A stretch of 64,000 bases of DNA. Origin: Chelatococcus albus (GTDB lineage: Bacteria > Pseudomonadota > Alphaproteobacteria > Rhizobiales > Beijerinckiaceae). The position numbers and the translations under genes are program-made. Location of the stretch: the NCBI RefSeq assembly GCF_030067675.1, contig NZ_JASJEV010000011.1:49467-113466 (forward strand), read 5' to 3'. How positions within the stretch are numbered: position 1 is the stretch's first letter; every line of letters begins with the position of its first letter. The notes under the pieces were generated by a model. That model searched no databases and was not told where the DNA came from. It saw only the letters and a list, made by a program, of their open reading frames with translations. This document shows positions 1-7,833 of this stretch, in pieces.

Positions 1-11
1 AAGGCGCCGGC

Positions 12-680
12 TCAGTCGCGCGAGAGCGAGAGAAACTCGACGGGTGCCTCGTCGAGGAACACGGCAGCCGTCAGCGGCCCGCCGCCGACCGCGCCCGTGT
101 CGAGATTGAGACGGTAGGGGCGGCAGTCGGGCAGGCCGTCCGTCGGCGTGTGGCCGTGCACGACGAACCGCCCGAAATGGTAGTCCTCCGACAGGAACGG
201 TTCGCGGATCCAGAGCATGTCGTGCACCGTCTGCTTGGCGAGCGCGACGCCCGGGCGGACGCCGGCATGCACGAAGAAGCGCACGCCGTCGTCGTGGTAG
301 AGCGGCAGCGTGGCGAGCCAGCCGAGGTGGCTGGCCGGAATGTCGCGCGGGTGGGCGACGGCATAGCTCTGCAGCGTCTGCAGGCCGCCCTGCAAAAGCC
401 ACCACAGGACGGTATCGGGCGATCCGCTGCGGGCCGCCGTCAGCAGCATGTCCTCGTGGTTGCCCTTCAGGCAGATCACCCGCTCGGGCGCTTCGTTCTG
501 CAGGTGCATGAGATACTCGACGACCTTGCGCGTATCCGGCCCGCGATCGACGTAGTCGCCGAGGAAGACGAACTTGAACCTGCGCCGCCCGCAGTGGCGC
601 CGACACTCGAAGACAAGCCGCGCCAGCTGGTCGAAGCAGCCGTGGATATCCCCGATGGCATAGGTGACGGTCTCGGGCAT
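12..680 (-). CDS. Metallophosphoesterase (Ser/Thr phosphatase or Ap4A hydrolase type)
   Basis: This is a calcineurin-like phosphoesterase of 222 aa with no signal peptide, so it is cytoplasmic. The metal-binding signature is complete: GDIHG at residues 10-14, GDYVDRG at 41-47, GNHE at 73-76, and a C-terminal HGHTP. This order is typical of the PrpA/ApaH branch, which hydrolyses phosphoproteins or diadenosine polyphosphates; the substrate cannot be chosen from sequence. The start at 680 is preferred over an in-frame ATG 8 codons upstream because GAGGAG lies just before it and the conserved fold begins at residue 7. The gene diverges from the riboswitch-controlled thiamine operon. Confidence 0.9.
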   Translation of the reverse strand: MPETVTYAIGDIHGCFDQLARLVFECRRHCGRRRFKFVFLGDYVDRGPDTRKVVEYLMHLQNEAPERVICLKGNHEDMLLTAARSGSPDTVLWWLLQGGLQTLQSYAVAHPRDIPASHLGWLATLPLYHDDGVRFFVHAGVRPGVALAKQTVHDMLWIREPFLSEDYHFGRFVVHGHTPTDGLPDCRPYRLNLDTGAVGGGPLTAAVFLDEAPVEFLSLSRD

Positions 681-927
681 GGCGCTCCTCGCGCGCCGGC
701 GCATCCCGCCCGCAGGGCGCCGTCACAATGACGATACTCCCGCGCGCGGCATCATCGATAGCGCCGCAGCTGGGCCGCCGGGGCCCGCCGGTGAAACCCG
801 CGAGGGCGCGGCCCTGATGCCCGCGAGCGGGCGGGCGCCGCTTCCCGCATGACGCCTGGGGAACTCCCGGGCAGCTTTCCTGCGATTTCTTGCCACTCCG
901 CGGCCGAGGGTCTACGGATCGGGCGAT
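681..927. other. Divergent intergenic region, no gene seen
   Basis: This stretch separates the phosphoesterase start from the thiamine riboswitch and should hold promoters for both directions. The open frames here are GC-rich, low-complexity shadows with no family resemblance. I could not place a convincing sigma-70 promoter by eye. Confidence 0.5.
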
Positions 928-1014
928 CTCGCGGGGTGCCTGACGAGGCTGAGAGGCGGCTTCACGCCGCCAACCCGTCGAACCTGATCCGGGTCGTGCC
1001 GGCGGAGGGACCGA
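928..1014 (+). promoter_or_regulatory. TPP (thiamine pyrophosphate) riboswitch, THI element
   Basis: The conserved aptamer blocks occur in order: GGGGTGCC near 933, GCTGAGAGG near 949, AACCCGTCGAACCTGATC near 972, and GCCGGCGGAGGGA ending near 1011. These match the THI-box consensus closely. It lies about 85 nt upstream of thiB, as expected for control of thiamine uptake. Downstream, CCGGCC (1049-1054) and GGCCGG (1067-1072) can pair and could form part of an expression platform ahead of the thiB Shine-Dalgarno at 1081-1087. The platform is inferred; the aptamer is clear. Confidence 0.95.
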
Positions 1015-1096
1015 GACGATGGCACCGCGACGGGCCGCTCTCGCCGCCCCGGCCGCCCGGATCACCGGCCGGCATCGATCGAGGAGGCGTATCGCG

Positions 1097-2113
1097 ATGT
1101 TCCGCATGTTCGCTCTGTCGGTCGCCTTCCTGGCGACCTTGGGCCTCACCGCGCCGCAAGCCGTGGCACAGTCCGACAAGCCCACGCTCACCGTCTACAC
1201 CTACCGCGCCTTCGCCGGGAAATACGGGCCCGGCGCCAGGGTGAAGGAGCGTTTCGAGGCGGCCTGCGCCTGCACGCTCGATCTGGTGCAGACCGACGAT
1301 GCCGGCTCGCTGCTGGCCCGCCTCAAGCTCGAAGGCAAGGACACCAAGGCCGACGTCGTCCTCGGCCTGGACACGAATCAGACGGCCGAGGCGCGCGCCG
1401 CCGGGCTCGTCGTGCCTCACGGCCTCGATACTGCGGGCCTCGACCTGCCGGTTCCGTGGACCGACGACAGCTTCATCCCCTTCGACTGGGGATGGTTCGC
1501 CTTCGTCTACGATTCCGACAAGCTGAGGAACCCGCCGGCAAGCTTCAAGGCGTTCGTCGAGGCGGCTGACGGGCCGAAGATCATCATCCAGGATCCCCGA
1601 ACCTCGACGCCGGGCCTCGGGCTGATGCTCTGGGTGCAGGCGCTCTACGGCGACAAGGCCGGCGATGTCTGGGCGAGGCTTGCGCCGCGCATCGTCACCG
1701 TGACCAAGGGCTGGTCGGAGGCCTACGGGCTCTTCCTCAAGGGGGAGGCCGACATGGTGCTGAGCTACACGACCTCGCCCGCCTATCATGTGGGCGTCGA
1801 GAAGAAGACGAACTACAAGGCCGCGATCTTTCCCGAAGGTCACTATCTGCAGGTCGAGGTCGCCGGCCTCGTGAAGTCGTCCGAGAAGCCCGACCTCGCC
1901 CGCTCGTTCCTGCGCTTCGTCCTGTCGGAGGCCTTCCAGTCCGCCATGCCGGAAGGCAACTGGATGTATCCGGCCAAGGTTCCGCAGGGCGGCCTGCCGG
2001 CCTCCTTCGCCGGGCTCGACAAGCCGCAGAAGTCGCTGCTCCTCGCGCCCGAGGTCGTGCGCGACGGCCGCCGCGCCTGGACGGACGTCTGGCTCGGCGC
2101 CCTGCGCCGCTGA
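1097..2113 (+). CDS. thiB: Thiamine ABC transporter, periplasmic binding protein
   Basis: This is a 338-aa ThiB/TbpA-type solute-binding protein that captures thiamine (and probably its phosphates) in the periplasm. Residues 1-24 form a signal peptide ending AVAQ. The mature part begins with the family-typical TLTVYTYRAFAGKYGPG region, and FDWGWFAFVYD and SYTTSPAYH follow as expected for ligand-cleft segments. The ATG at 1097 follows GAGGAGG (1081-1087) and gives a proper signal peptide; an in-frame start at 1019 adds an Arg/Ala-rich extension that lacks this logic. It is the first gene of thiBPQ, under the TPP riboswitch. Confidence 0.95.
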   Translation: MFRMFALSVAFLATLGLTAPQAVAQSDKPTLTVYTYRAFAGKYGPGARVKERFEAACACTLDLVQTDDAGSLLARLKLEGKDTKADVVLGLDTNQTAEARAAGLVVPHGLDTAGLDLPVPWTDDSFIPFDWGWFAFVYDSDKLRNPPASFKAFVEAADGPKIIIQDPRTSTPGLGLMLWVQALYGDKAGDVWARLAPRIVTVTKGWSEAYGLFLKGEADMVLSYTTSPAYHVGVEKKTNYKAAIFPEGHYLQVEVAGLVKSSEKPDLARSFLRFVLSEAFQSAMPEGNWMYPAKVPQGGLPASFAGLDKPQKSLLLAPEVVRDGRRAWTDVWLGALRR

Positions 2114-2129
2114 GCGGGTTCTCGCCGGC

Positions 2130-3704
2130 ATGGTCCCGGGCCTCCTGGCGCTGGCGCTCGTCCTCGGCGTGGTCGCCGCGGCGCTCGCGGGCCTTGCGCT
2201 CGCCGCCGGTCCGTCGCTGCCCGTCGTGCCCTGGGGTTATGTCGGCGGCGTTGTCGCCTTCAGCCTCTGGCAGGCGCTCGTCTCGACCATCCTGTCGCTC
2301 GCGCTGGGGGCGGGCCTTGCGCTCGCGCTCGCACGGCGCACGCGCTTTGCCGGCCGCACCCTGCTCATCGCGGCGATGAACCTCGCCACCGTGCTGCCGG
2401 CGATCGTCGTCGTCTTCGGCGTCGTCACCGTGTTCGGGCGCGCCGGCTGGCTGGGGGAGGGCATGCGGGCGCTCGGGTTCGACATGGGCAGCTGGCTCTA
2501 CGGCCTGCCGGGCATCCTCATCGCCCACGTCTTCTTCAACGCCCCGCTCGCGGCCCGCGTCTTCCTCGCGGGCCTCGCCGCCGTGCCGGCGGAGCACTGG
2601 CGCCTCGCCGCCCAGCTCGGCATGGGGCCGCTCGCCGTCTTTCGCTTCATCGACCGGCCCGTGCTCCTGCGCGAGGCCCCGGGTCTCGCCGGGCTCGTCT
2701 TCCTGCTCTGCTTCACGAGCTTCGCCGTGGTCCTCGCGCTCGGTGGCGGGCCACGGGCAGCGACGCTTGAAGTGTCGATCTACGAGGCCTTGCGCTTCGA
2801 CGTCGATTTCGGTCGCGCCGGCGTGCTGGCGGCCTTGCAGATCGTGCTTGGCCTCGTTCTCGTGCTGCCGATTCTGCGGCTCGGCACGCGCGCGGCCGAA
2901 GCGGCGGCCACGGGCTTCGTCGAGGCGCGGCCGGATGTTGAGGCCGTCCTGCCAAAGGTTCTGGACGCGCTGGTGCTCGCGCTCGGCACCGGGCTCGTCC
3001 TGCCGCCGCTCGCCGCTGTCGCCCTGTCGGGAGCGAGGGCGCTCGCAACTCTCGCGCAGCCCGAGGTCCTTGCCTCGCTGGCGACGAGCGTCGTCGTCGC
3101 AATACCGGCGGGCGCGCTTTCGGTCGCACTGGCGCTCGCCTTCGCCGGCCTGACGCGGCGCTTGCGCATCGCGCGGGCACGGCCGCGCGCGGCGGATGCC
3201 GTGTCGCTCGCGGGCCTCGTCATCCTCGTCATGCCGCCATTCACGCTGGCGGCCGGTCTCTTCGTCGTGCTGCGCCTTGTGGCCGACCCCTTCGCGCTCG
3301 GCCTGCCGCTCCTCGCCCTCGTCAACGCCCTGATGGCGCTGCCGCTCGTGCTGCGGCAGGTGGAGCCGCCGCTCATGCTCTCGGCCGAGCGCTACGGCCA
3401 CCTGGCCGAGAGCCTGGGCATCGTCGGGACGGACCGCCTGCGCCTCGTCGACGCGCCCCTGCTCCGGCGCCCCGTGATCGTCGCCTTCGCCGCGGCGACG
3501 GCCCTGTCGCTCGGCGATCTCGGCGTCGCGGCCTTCTTCGGTTCCGGCGAATTCGTCACGCTCCCCGTCTTGCTGCACCAGCGTCTCGGGGCCTATCGCA
3601 TGGACGAGGCGGCGTCGGTGGCGCTGCTCCTTGCGCTCCTCGCCTTCGCCTTCTTCATCCTTGCGCAACACTTCTCCGGGGACGGCCGTGCTGGAGATCG
3701 CTGA
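2130..3704 (+). CDS. thiP: Thiamine ABC transporter, permease
   Basis: This is a 524-aa inner-membrane permease with two MetI-type halves, the usual ThiP organisation (about 530 aa). Hydrophobic helices fill both halves, each with an EAA-like loop (for example LGMGPLAVFRFIDRPVLL in the first and LGIVGTDRLRLVDAPLL in the second) that should contact ThiQ. It starts 16 nt after thiB and overlaps the start of thiQ by 17 nt, indicating one transcript. The start ATG lacks a strong Shine-Dalgarno and could lie slightly upstream inside thiB, since that frame stays open. Confidence 0.93.
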   Translation: MVPGLLALALVLGVVAAALAGLALAAGPSLPVVPWGYVGGVVAFSLWQALVSTILSLALGAGLALALARRTRFAGRTLLIAAMNLATVLPAIVVVFGVVTVFGRAGWLGEGMRALGFDMGSWLYGLPGILIAHVFFNAPLAARVFLAGLAAVPAEHWRLAAQLGMGPLAVFRFIDRPVLLREAPGLAGLVFLLCFTSFAVVLALGGGPRAATLEVSIYEALRFDVDFGRAGVLAALQIVLGLVLVLPILRLGTRAAEAAATGFVEARPDVEAVLPKVLDALVLALGTGLVLPPLAAVALSGARALATLAQPEVLASLATSVVVAIPAGALSVALALAFAGLTRRLRIARARPRAADAVSLAGLVILVMPPFTLAAGLFVVLRLVADPFALGLPLLALVNALMALPLVLRQVEPPLMLSAERYGHLAESLGIVGTDRLRLVDAPLLRRPVIVAFAAATALSLGDLGVAAFFGSGEFVTLPVLLHQRLGAYRMDEAASVALLLALLAFAFFILAQHFSGDGRAGDR

Positions 3705-4401
3705 TCTCGCCATCGATTATCCGGAGTTTTCCGCGCACTACGACCTCCTCGTGCCGAAGGGCGCGCTGTGCGCGCTCATCGGGCCGTCCGGCGGCGGCAA
3801 GACGACACTGCTCCATGCGGTCGCCGGCTTCGGGCGGCCGCCACGCGGCACGTTGCGCTTCGAGGGCGTGGATCTGACGCGGCTGAAGCCCGCCGAGCGG
3901 CCCCTGTCCATCCTCTTCCAGGAGCACAATCTCTTCCCGCACCTGACGGCGGCGCAGAACGTGGGGCTGGGGCTCGACCCGGGGCTCAGGCTCGCAGCGG
4001 CCCAGCGCGCAGCGGTCGACGCCGCGCTCGCGCGCGTCGGCCTCGCCGGCCTCGCAGAACGCCTGCCGGCGCAGCTCTCCGGCGGCCAGCGCCAACGCGT
4101 CGCGCTCGCCCGCGCCCTCGTGCGCAACCGCCCCCTCATCCTGCTCGACGAGCCCTTCGGCGGGCTCGATCCCGGCCTCAGGCTCGAGATGATCGGGCTC
4201 GTCGACCAGCTTCGGCGCGAGCGCAGGCTGACGGTGCTGATGTCCATCCATACGCCGGAAGACGCCGCCGACGTCGCCGATCTGATGGCCTTCGTGGCCG
4301 AGGGAAAGGTGATCGCCACCGACACGCCGGCGAAGCTCCTCGCCGGCGCCCGGCATCCGGCGCTCGATCGCTATTTCCGCCGCGCGCCCCTCGGCGCATG
4401 A
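3688..4401 (+). CDS. thiQ: Thiamine ABC transporter, ATP-binding protein
   Basis: This is a 237-aa ABC ATPase that powers ThiBP. Walker A GPSGGGKT is at residues 32-39, the Q-loop in LFQEHN near 77-81, signature LSGGQ at 130-134, and Walker B ILLDEP at 151-156. The GTG at 3688 is chosen because the ABC fold begins immediately after it (VLEIADLAI) and it overlaps the end of thiP; an upstream ATG at 3631 would add a Ser/Pro-rich tail read from within thiP. Last gene of the riboswitch-controlled operon. Confidence 0.94.
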   Translation: MLEIADLAIDYPEFSAHYDLLVPKGALCALIGPSGGGKTTLLHAVAGFGRPPRGTLRFEGVDLTRLKPAERPLSILFQEHNLFPHLTAAQNVGLGLDPGLRLAAAQRAAVDAALARVGLAGLAERLPAQLSGGQRQRVALARALVRNRPLILLDEPFGGLDPGLRLEMIGLVDQLRRERRLTVLMSIHTPEDAADVADLMAFVAEGKVIATDTPAKLLAGARHPALDRYFRRAPLGA

Positions 4402-4480
4402 GGCACGGCGGGGGGATACGAGCGGCAGCGGACCTGATGCGTGGCCTTGAAATACGGAACGGGCAGTCCATATTGCGTGC

Positions 4481-5065
4481 ATGGACACCACCGTCGCCCA
4501 TCCCGGCCGGCCGCGTGAGTTCGATGCCGACGTCGCCCTTGCAGCGGCGCTCGACGTCTTCTGGCGCCAGGGCTACGAGGCCACCTCGCTGGACGACCTG
4601 ACGAAGGCCATGGGCATCAGCCGGTCGAGCTTCTACGCCTGCTACGGCTCCAAGCATGCCTGTCTCGTCGCCGCCATCCGCCGCTACAGCGACGAGCGGC
4701 TGGAGAGCCTCGCGGCGCTGGCCGAGGGGCGGGGCGAGGAGGCGCTGCCAGCGGCGGTCGCGGCCCTCGTCAACGTGGCGGGTGGGCGAGAGGGCTGCTT
4801 CCTCATCAACTGCATCACCGAGCTTGCCCCGCAGGACGAGGCGATCGAGGCGGTCGGGCGGCGTCACCTCGACGAGGTCGAGCACCTGCTCACTGGTCTC
4901 GTGGCGGCTCGGCGCGGCCGGCGGGGCGCGCCCAATGCCAGCGACCGCGCCCGGGCGAGCGCATTGCTGTCGCTCGCGCTGGGCGCCACGGTCCTGCGCA
5001 AGGCGGGCGCTTCGGCGGAGCGGATCGAAACCCTTTTGGCCGAGTCGGAGGCGCTCCTCGCCTGA
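4481..5065 (+). CDS. TetR/AcrR-family transcriptional regulator
   Basis: This is a 194-aa TetR-type repressor. The N-terminal helix-turn-helix spans about residues 14-58, with the recognition region [15 protein letters not shown], followed by a ligand-binding helical domain with [12 protein letters not shown], which recurs in regulators of ene-reductases and short-chain oxidoreductases. It lies 80 nt upstream of the broken Old Yellow Enzyme gene on the same strand, and a palindrome sits between them, so it probably represses that gene in response to electrophiles. No Shine-Dalgarno precedes its ATG; TTGAAA at 4447-4452 could be a -35 box giving an almost leaderless mRNA. Confidence 0.9.
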   Translation: MDTTVAHPGRPREFDADVALAAALDVFWRQGYEATSLDDLTKAMGISRSSFYACYGSKHACLVAAIRRYSDERLESLAALAEGRGEEALPAAVAALVNVAGGREGCFLINCITELAPQDEAIEAVGRRHLDEVEHLLTGLVAARRGRRGAPNASDRARASALLSLALGATVLRKAGASAERIETLLAESEALLA

Positions 5066-5101
5066 AGGGGAGCGCGTTCGCCCGGTCTTGTCAGTGCCAA
5101 T

Positions 5102-5126
5102 TATGGACCGATCGATCCATATATGG
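5102..5126. promoter_or_regulatory. Palindromic operator candidate between TetR gene and ene-reductase
   Basis: TATGGA at 5102-5107 and TCCATA at 5116-5121 form a 20-bp near-perfect palindrome (9 of 10 pairs match). It overlaps a second perfect palindrome, CCATATATGG, at 5117-5126. It sits about 20-45 nt upstream of the ene-reductase start, where a TetR repressor would block transcription. A related half-site (TCCAT) lies just before the TetR start at 4467-4471, suggesting autoregulation. Confidence 0.6.
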
Positions 5127-5145
5127 CCGAACCTGGAGTGCAAGG

Positions 5146-6246
5146 ATGACCACTGCGACGCTCTTCAGCCCCTTGAAGGTCGGCGAGCTCGATCTCGCGA
5201 ACCGCATCGTCATGGCGCCGCTCACGCGCAACCGCGCGGCGCCCGAGGGCGACGTGCCCACGCCCCTGATGGCCGAATACTATGCCCAGCGGGCGCAGGC
5301 CGGCCTCATCATCACCGAGGCGTCGCAGATCTCGCCGGAGGGCAAGGGCTATGCCTGGACGCCCGGCATCTACAGCGCCGAGCAGGTGAAGGGGTGGCGG
5401 CGCATCACCGAGGCCGTCCATGCCGAGGGGGGCAAGATCGTCATCCAGCTCTGGCACGTGGGGCGGGTGTCGCACACCTCCCTGCAGCCCGGCGGCGCCG
5501 CGCCGGTCGCGCCCTCCGCCATCGTTGCCCGGACGCGCACCTTCGACGGGACGGCCTTCGTCGACACCTCCACGCCGCGGGCGCTCGAGACGGCCTAGAT
5601 CGCCCGTATCGTCGGCGACTATCGTCGAGCGGCGGAGAATGCGCGCGAGGCGGGCTTCGACGGGGTCGAGCTGCACGCCGCCAACGGCTATCTCATCGAC
5701 CAGTTCCTGCGCGACGGCTCGAACAGGCGCACGGACGCCTATGGCGGGTCGACCGCGAATCGCGCCCGCCTCCTCGTCGAAGTGCTGGAGGCGCTGGTCG
5801 GCGTCCTGCCGCCCGGTCGCATCGGCCTGCGCCTGAGCCCGTTCAGCAACGTCAATGACGTGGCCGACAGCGACCCGATGGCGACCTTCGGCTACGCGAT
5901 CGAGCGCGCGAGCGATTTCGGCCTCGCCTATCTGCATCTGGTCGAGGGCCAGACGAGCGGCTCGCGCGACCTGCCGCCAGGGGCGGACCTCAAGGCTCTG
6001 CGCGCGCGCTTCAAGGGCGCCTACATGGCCAACAACGGCTATGACCGGGACCTTGCGCTGCGCGCCGTGGAAGCTGGGGTGGCCGATCTCGTCGCCTTCG
6101 GCAAGGCGTTCATCTCCAACCCCGATCTCGTCGAACGCCTGCGCCGCGACGCCGCGCTGAACGAGCTCGACCAGGATACGCTCTACGGCGGCGGCGCCAA
6201 GGGCTATACCGACTACCCGACCTTGCGGACCGTCGAGGCGGCCTGA
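5146..6246 (+). pseudogene. Old Yellow Enzyme-family alkene reductase, interrupted by an in-frame amber codon
   Basis: The full reading frame encodes a 366-codon FMN-dependent ene-reductase (NemA/xenobiotic reductase type), the normal family length. Family motifs are present on both sides of the break: [10 protein letters not shown] near the N-terminus, [11 protein letters not shown] in the middle, then HAANGYLIDQFL and AFGKAFISNP in the second part. A single TAG at 5596-5598, in the sequence ALETA-stop-IARIVGDYRRA, splits it into 150 codons and the remainder without any frameshift. Homologues usually have Glu here, so one GAG-to-TAG change would explain it. It may be a recent pseudogene, a sequencing error, or a suppressed stop. 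The first fragment alone lacks half of the barrel. Confidence 0.85.
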
Positions 6247-6304
6247 TCGGCCCAAGGGCTGGGGCGGCGGGCCTCGTGGCACGCCGCCCGTCTCCTTTCT
6301 CCCC

Positions 6305-6652
6305 TCATCTCCGCCCTCTGCGCATCAGGATGAGTCGGGGGCTGCTGTTGGCGGCGGCCGACGCGAGGGCCGTCGCGGAGGGCGCTCGCGGCCGATCGTG
6401 CATGGCCAGGCCACCCTCGACGCCGGCGGGGCGTTGTCCGGGCGCCGCCGGGGAGCGACGGGCTGCGGCGCGCAGGTCCATGACGAGCGCGAGATTGGCG
6501 CAGGAGATTGCCAGCAGCGCGCCGAGTAGGTACAACTCCAGCGTGCCAATGTCGCGGAGCACCGCCAGTAATAGCCCTCCGACGAACAGAACCCCAGCAC
6601 CCGCAAGCATGGGCAGGCCCGAGATGAGTGTTTGTTGCGCATTACCCCTCAT
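6305..6652 (-). CDS. Small hypothetical membrane protein
   Basis: I do not recognise a family. The frame encodes about 115 aa with two predicted membrane helices, roughly residues 10-31 (LISGLPMLAGAGVLFVGG region) and 38-58 (LYLLGALLAISCANLALVM region). A basic, Ala/Pro-rich tail follows and is probably cytoplasmic. GGGGAAAG lies just upstream of the ATG at 6652; a GTG three bases earlier is also possible. It stands alone between the ene-reductase and the cold-shock gene, convergent with the former. The hydrophobic pattern and ribosome site argue for a real gene, but the overlapping plus-strand frame is also open. Confidence 0.5.
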   Translation of the reverse strand: MRGNAQQTLISGLPMLAGAGVLFVGGLLLAVLRDIGTLELYLLGALLAISCANLALVMDLRAAARRSPAAPGQRPAGVEGGLAMHDRPRAPSATALASAAANSSPRLILMRRGRR

Positions 6653-6955
6653 CACGCTTTCCCCAGCGCTCGCGTGATTGCCCGAATCGAGTCGTCTGAC
6701 GAAACCTCATCGCAGCGTAGTCTTTAGTTGCACGTGATTGGAGCAAGGAGAAGGGATGATCTATTAACGACCCGGGTCAGATATCGCTAATAAGTTGTTA
6801 ATCAATGAAGGTTCCGAAAAACTACGTAGCGGACTACAATGCTGGTGACAGATGCGGGGTAGTCGCTGTATTGTCCTGCGGCAGAGCCTGCTGCGTTCGC
6901 CGGTACCGTTCCGTTCCGAAGCTGCGGATCTGATTGTAACTCCCTGGACTTCCGC
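6653..6955 (+). promoter_or_regulatory. AT-rich upstream/leader region of the cold-shock gene
   Basis: About 300 nt with no gene. From roughly 6715 to 6850 the sequence is clearly more AT-rich than its surroundings, which suits a promoter and a long untranslated leader such as cold-shock mRNAs often carry. I cannot assign -35/-10 boxes with confidence. The ribosome site before the ATG at 6956 is weak, so leader structure may control translation. Confidence 0.4.
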
Positions 6956-7630
6956 ATGAACCGATATGACGATTTTCGTGACTCGCGCCGTGGCTCTGGC
7001 CGTGGTGGGCGGTCTTTCCATGATGACGGTTTCGGCGCGCCGCGTCGTGACCGTGGCCCCGGCGGCGGGCGCTTCGGCGATGAAGGCGGCGATTATTTCC
7101 AGGCGCCGACCGGCCCGGTGATCGATGGCGTGGTGAAGTGGTTCAACCCTGCCAAGGGCTTCGGCTTCATCACCTGCAACGACGGCTCCGGCGACGCCTT
7201 CCTGCCCCTGCGCGCCATCGAGGCGGCCGGTCACTCGACCGCGGAGCCCGGCGCGCCGATCAAGGTTCGCGTCCGCAACGGCGCGAAGGGCATCCAGGTC
7301 GCCGAGGTGGTCGAACTCGGAGCCGGCGATCCGAACGCCGTCCCGAGCGATCGCGGCGGCGGCGGCGGCTTCGGCGGCCCGCGCCGGGGTGGCGGCGGCC
7401 CGCACGCCCACCTCCCGGCCGAGGAAGCGCTCGGCACGGTGAAGTGGTACAACCGCGACAAGGGCTTCGGCTTCATCCAGCCCGACGACGGCGGCAAGGA
7501 CGTGTTCGTCCACGCCTCGGCCTTGCGCCGCGCCGGCCTGCAGGATCTCGCCGAGGGCGAGCGCGTCACCATGCAGGTCGTGACGAGCGACAAGGGCCGC
7601 GAGGCCCGCGACATCTCGGTCGGCGGCTGA
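6956..7630 (+). CDS. Double cold-shock-domain protein
   Basis: This is a 224-aa nucleic-acid-binding protein with two cold-shock domains. The N-terminal 50 residues are Gly/Arg/Asp-rich, as in disordered RNA-binding tails. The first domain (about 57-120) has RNP1 KGFGFIT but a degenerate RNP2 (AFLPLRAI). The second (about 158-224) has KGFGFIQ and an intact RNP2 (DVFVHASAL). A Gly-rich linker joins them. Two-domain CSPs of this size are common in Hyphomicrobiales and act as RNA chaperones in cold or stationary phase. It is monocistronic and closed by a hairpin and a terminator. Confidence 0.93.
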   Translation: MNRYDDFRDSRRGSGRGGRSFHDDGFGAPRRDRGPGGGRFGDEGGDYFQAPTGPVIDGVVKWFNPAKGFGFITCNDGSGDAFLPLRAIEAAGHSTAEPGAPIKVRVRNGAKGIQVAEVVELGAGDPNAVPSDRGGGGGFGGPRRGGGGPHAHLPAEEALGTVKWYNRDKGFGFIQPDDGGKDVFVHASALRRAGLQDLAEGERVTMQVVTSDKGREARDISVGG

Positions 7631-7644
7631 TCCGATTCGAAACA

Positions 7645-7670
7645 CGCTCCCGGCGGCATTGCCGGGAGCG
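7645..7670 (+). terminator. Stem-loop after cold-shock gene
   Basis: CGCTCCCGGC (7645-7654) pairs perfectly with GCCGGGAGCG (7661-7670) around a 6-nt loop, 15 nt after the stop codon. There is no T-run, so it may stabilise the 3' end of the mRNA while the next hairpin terminates. Confidence 0.6.
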
Positions 7671-7677
7671 CGGGATG

Positions 7678-7730
7678 AAGCCCGTGTTGCCCATCGCCCG
7701 GACGGGGGATGCGGCACACGGGCTTTTTCT
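7678..7730 (+). terminator. Rho-independent terminator
   Basis: AAGCCCGTGT (7678-7687) pairs with ACACGGGCTT (7716-7725), followed directly by TTTCT. The 28-nt loop contains further pairing. The second of two consecutive stem-loops behind the cold-shock gene. Confidence 0.7.
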
Positions 7731-7833
7731 TGGCACTGATGCCCGGCGGGGCGGCCGCATCGCGGGCCATGGCGACACGTTGCACTGATGCCGGTTGCTC
7801 GAGGCGCCGGGCCGCGCCCCGGTCCGTGCGCCC

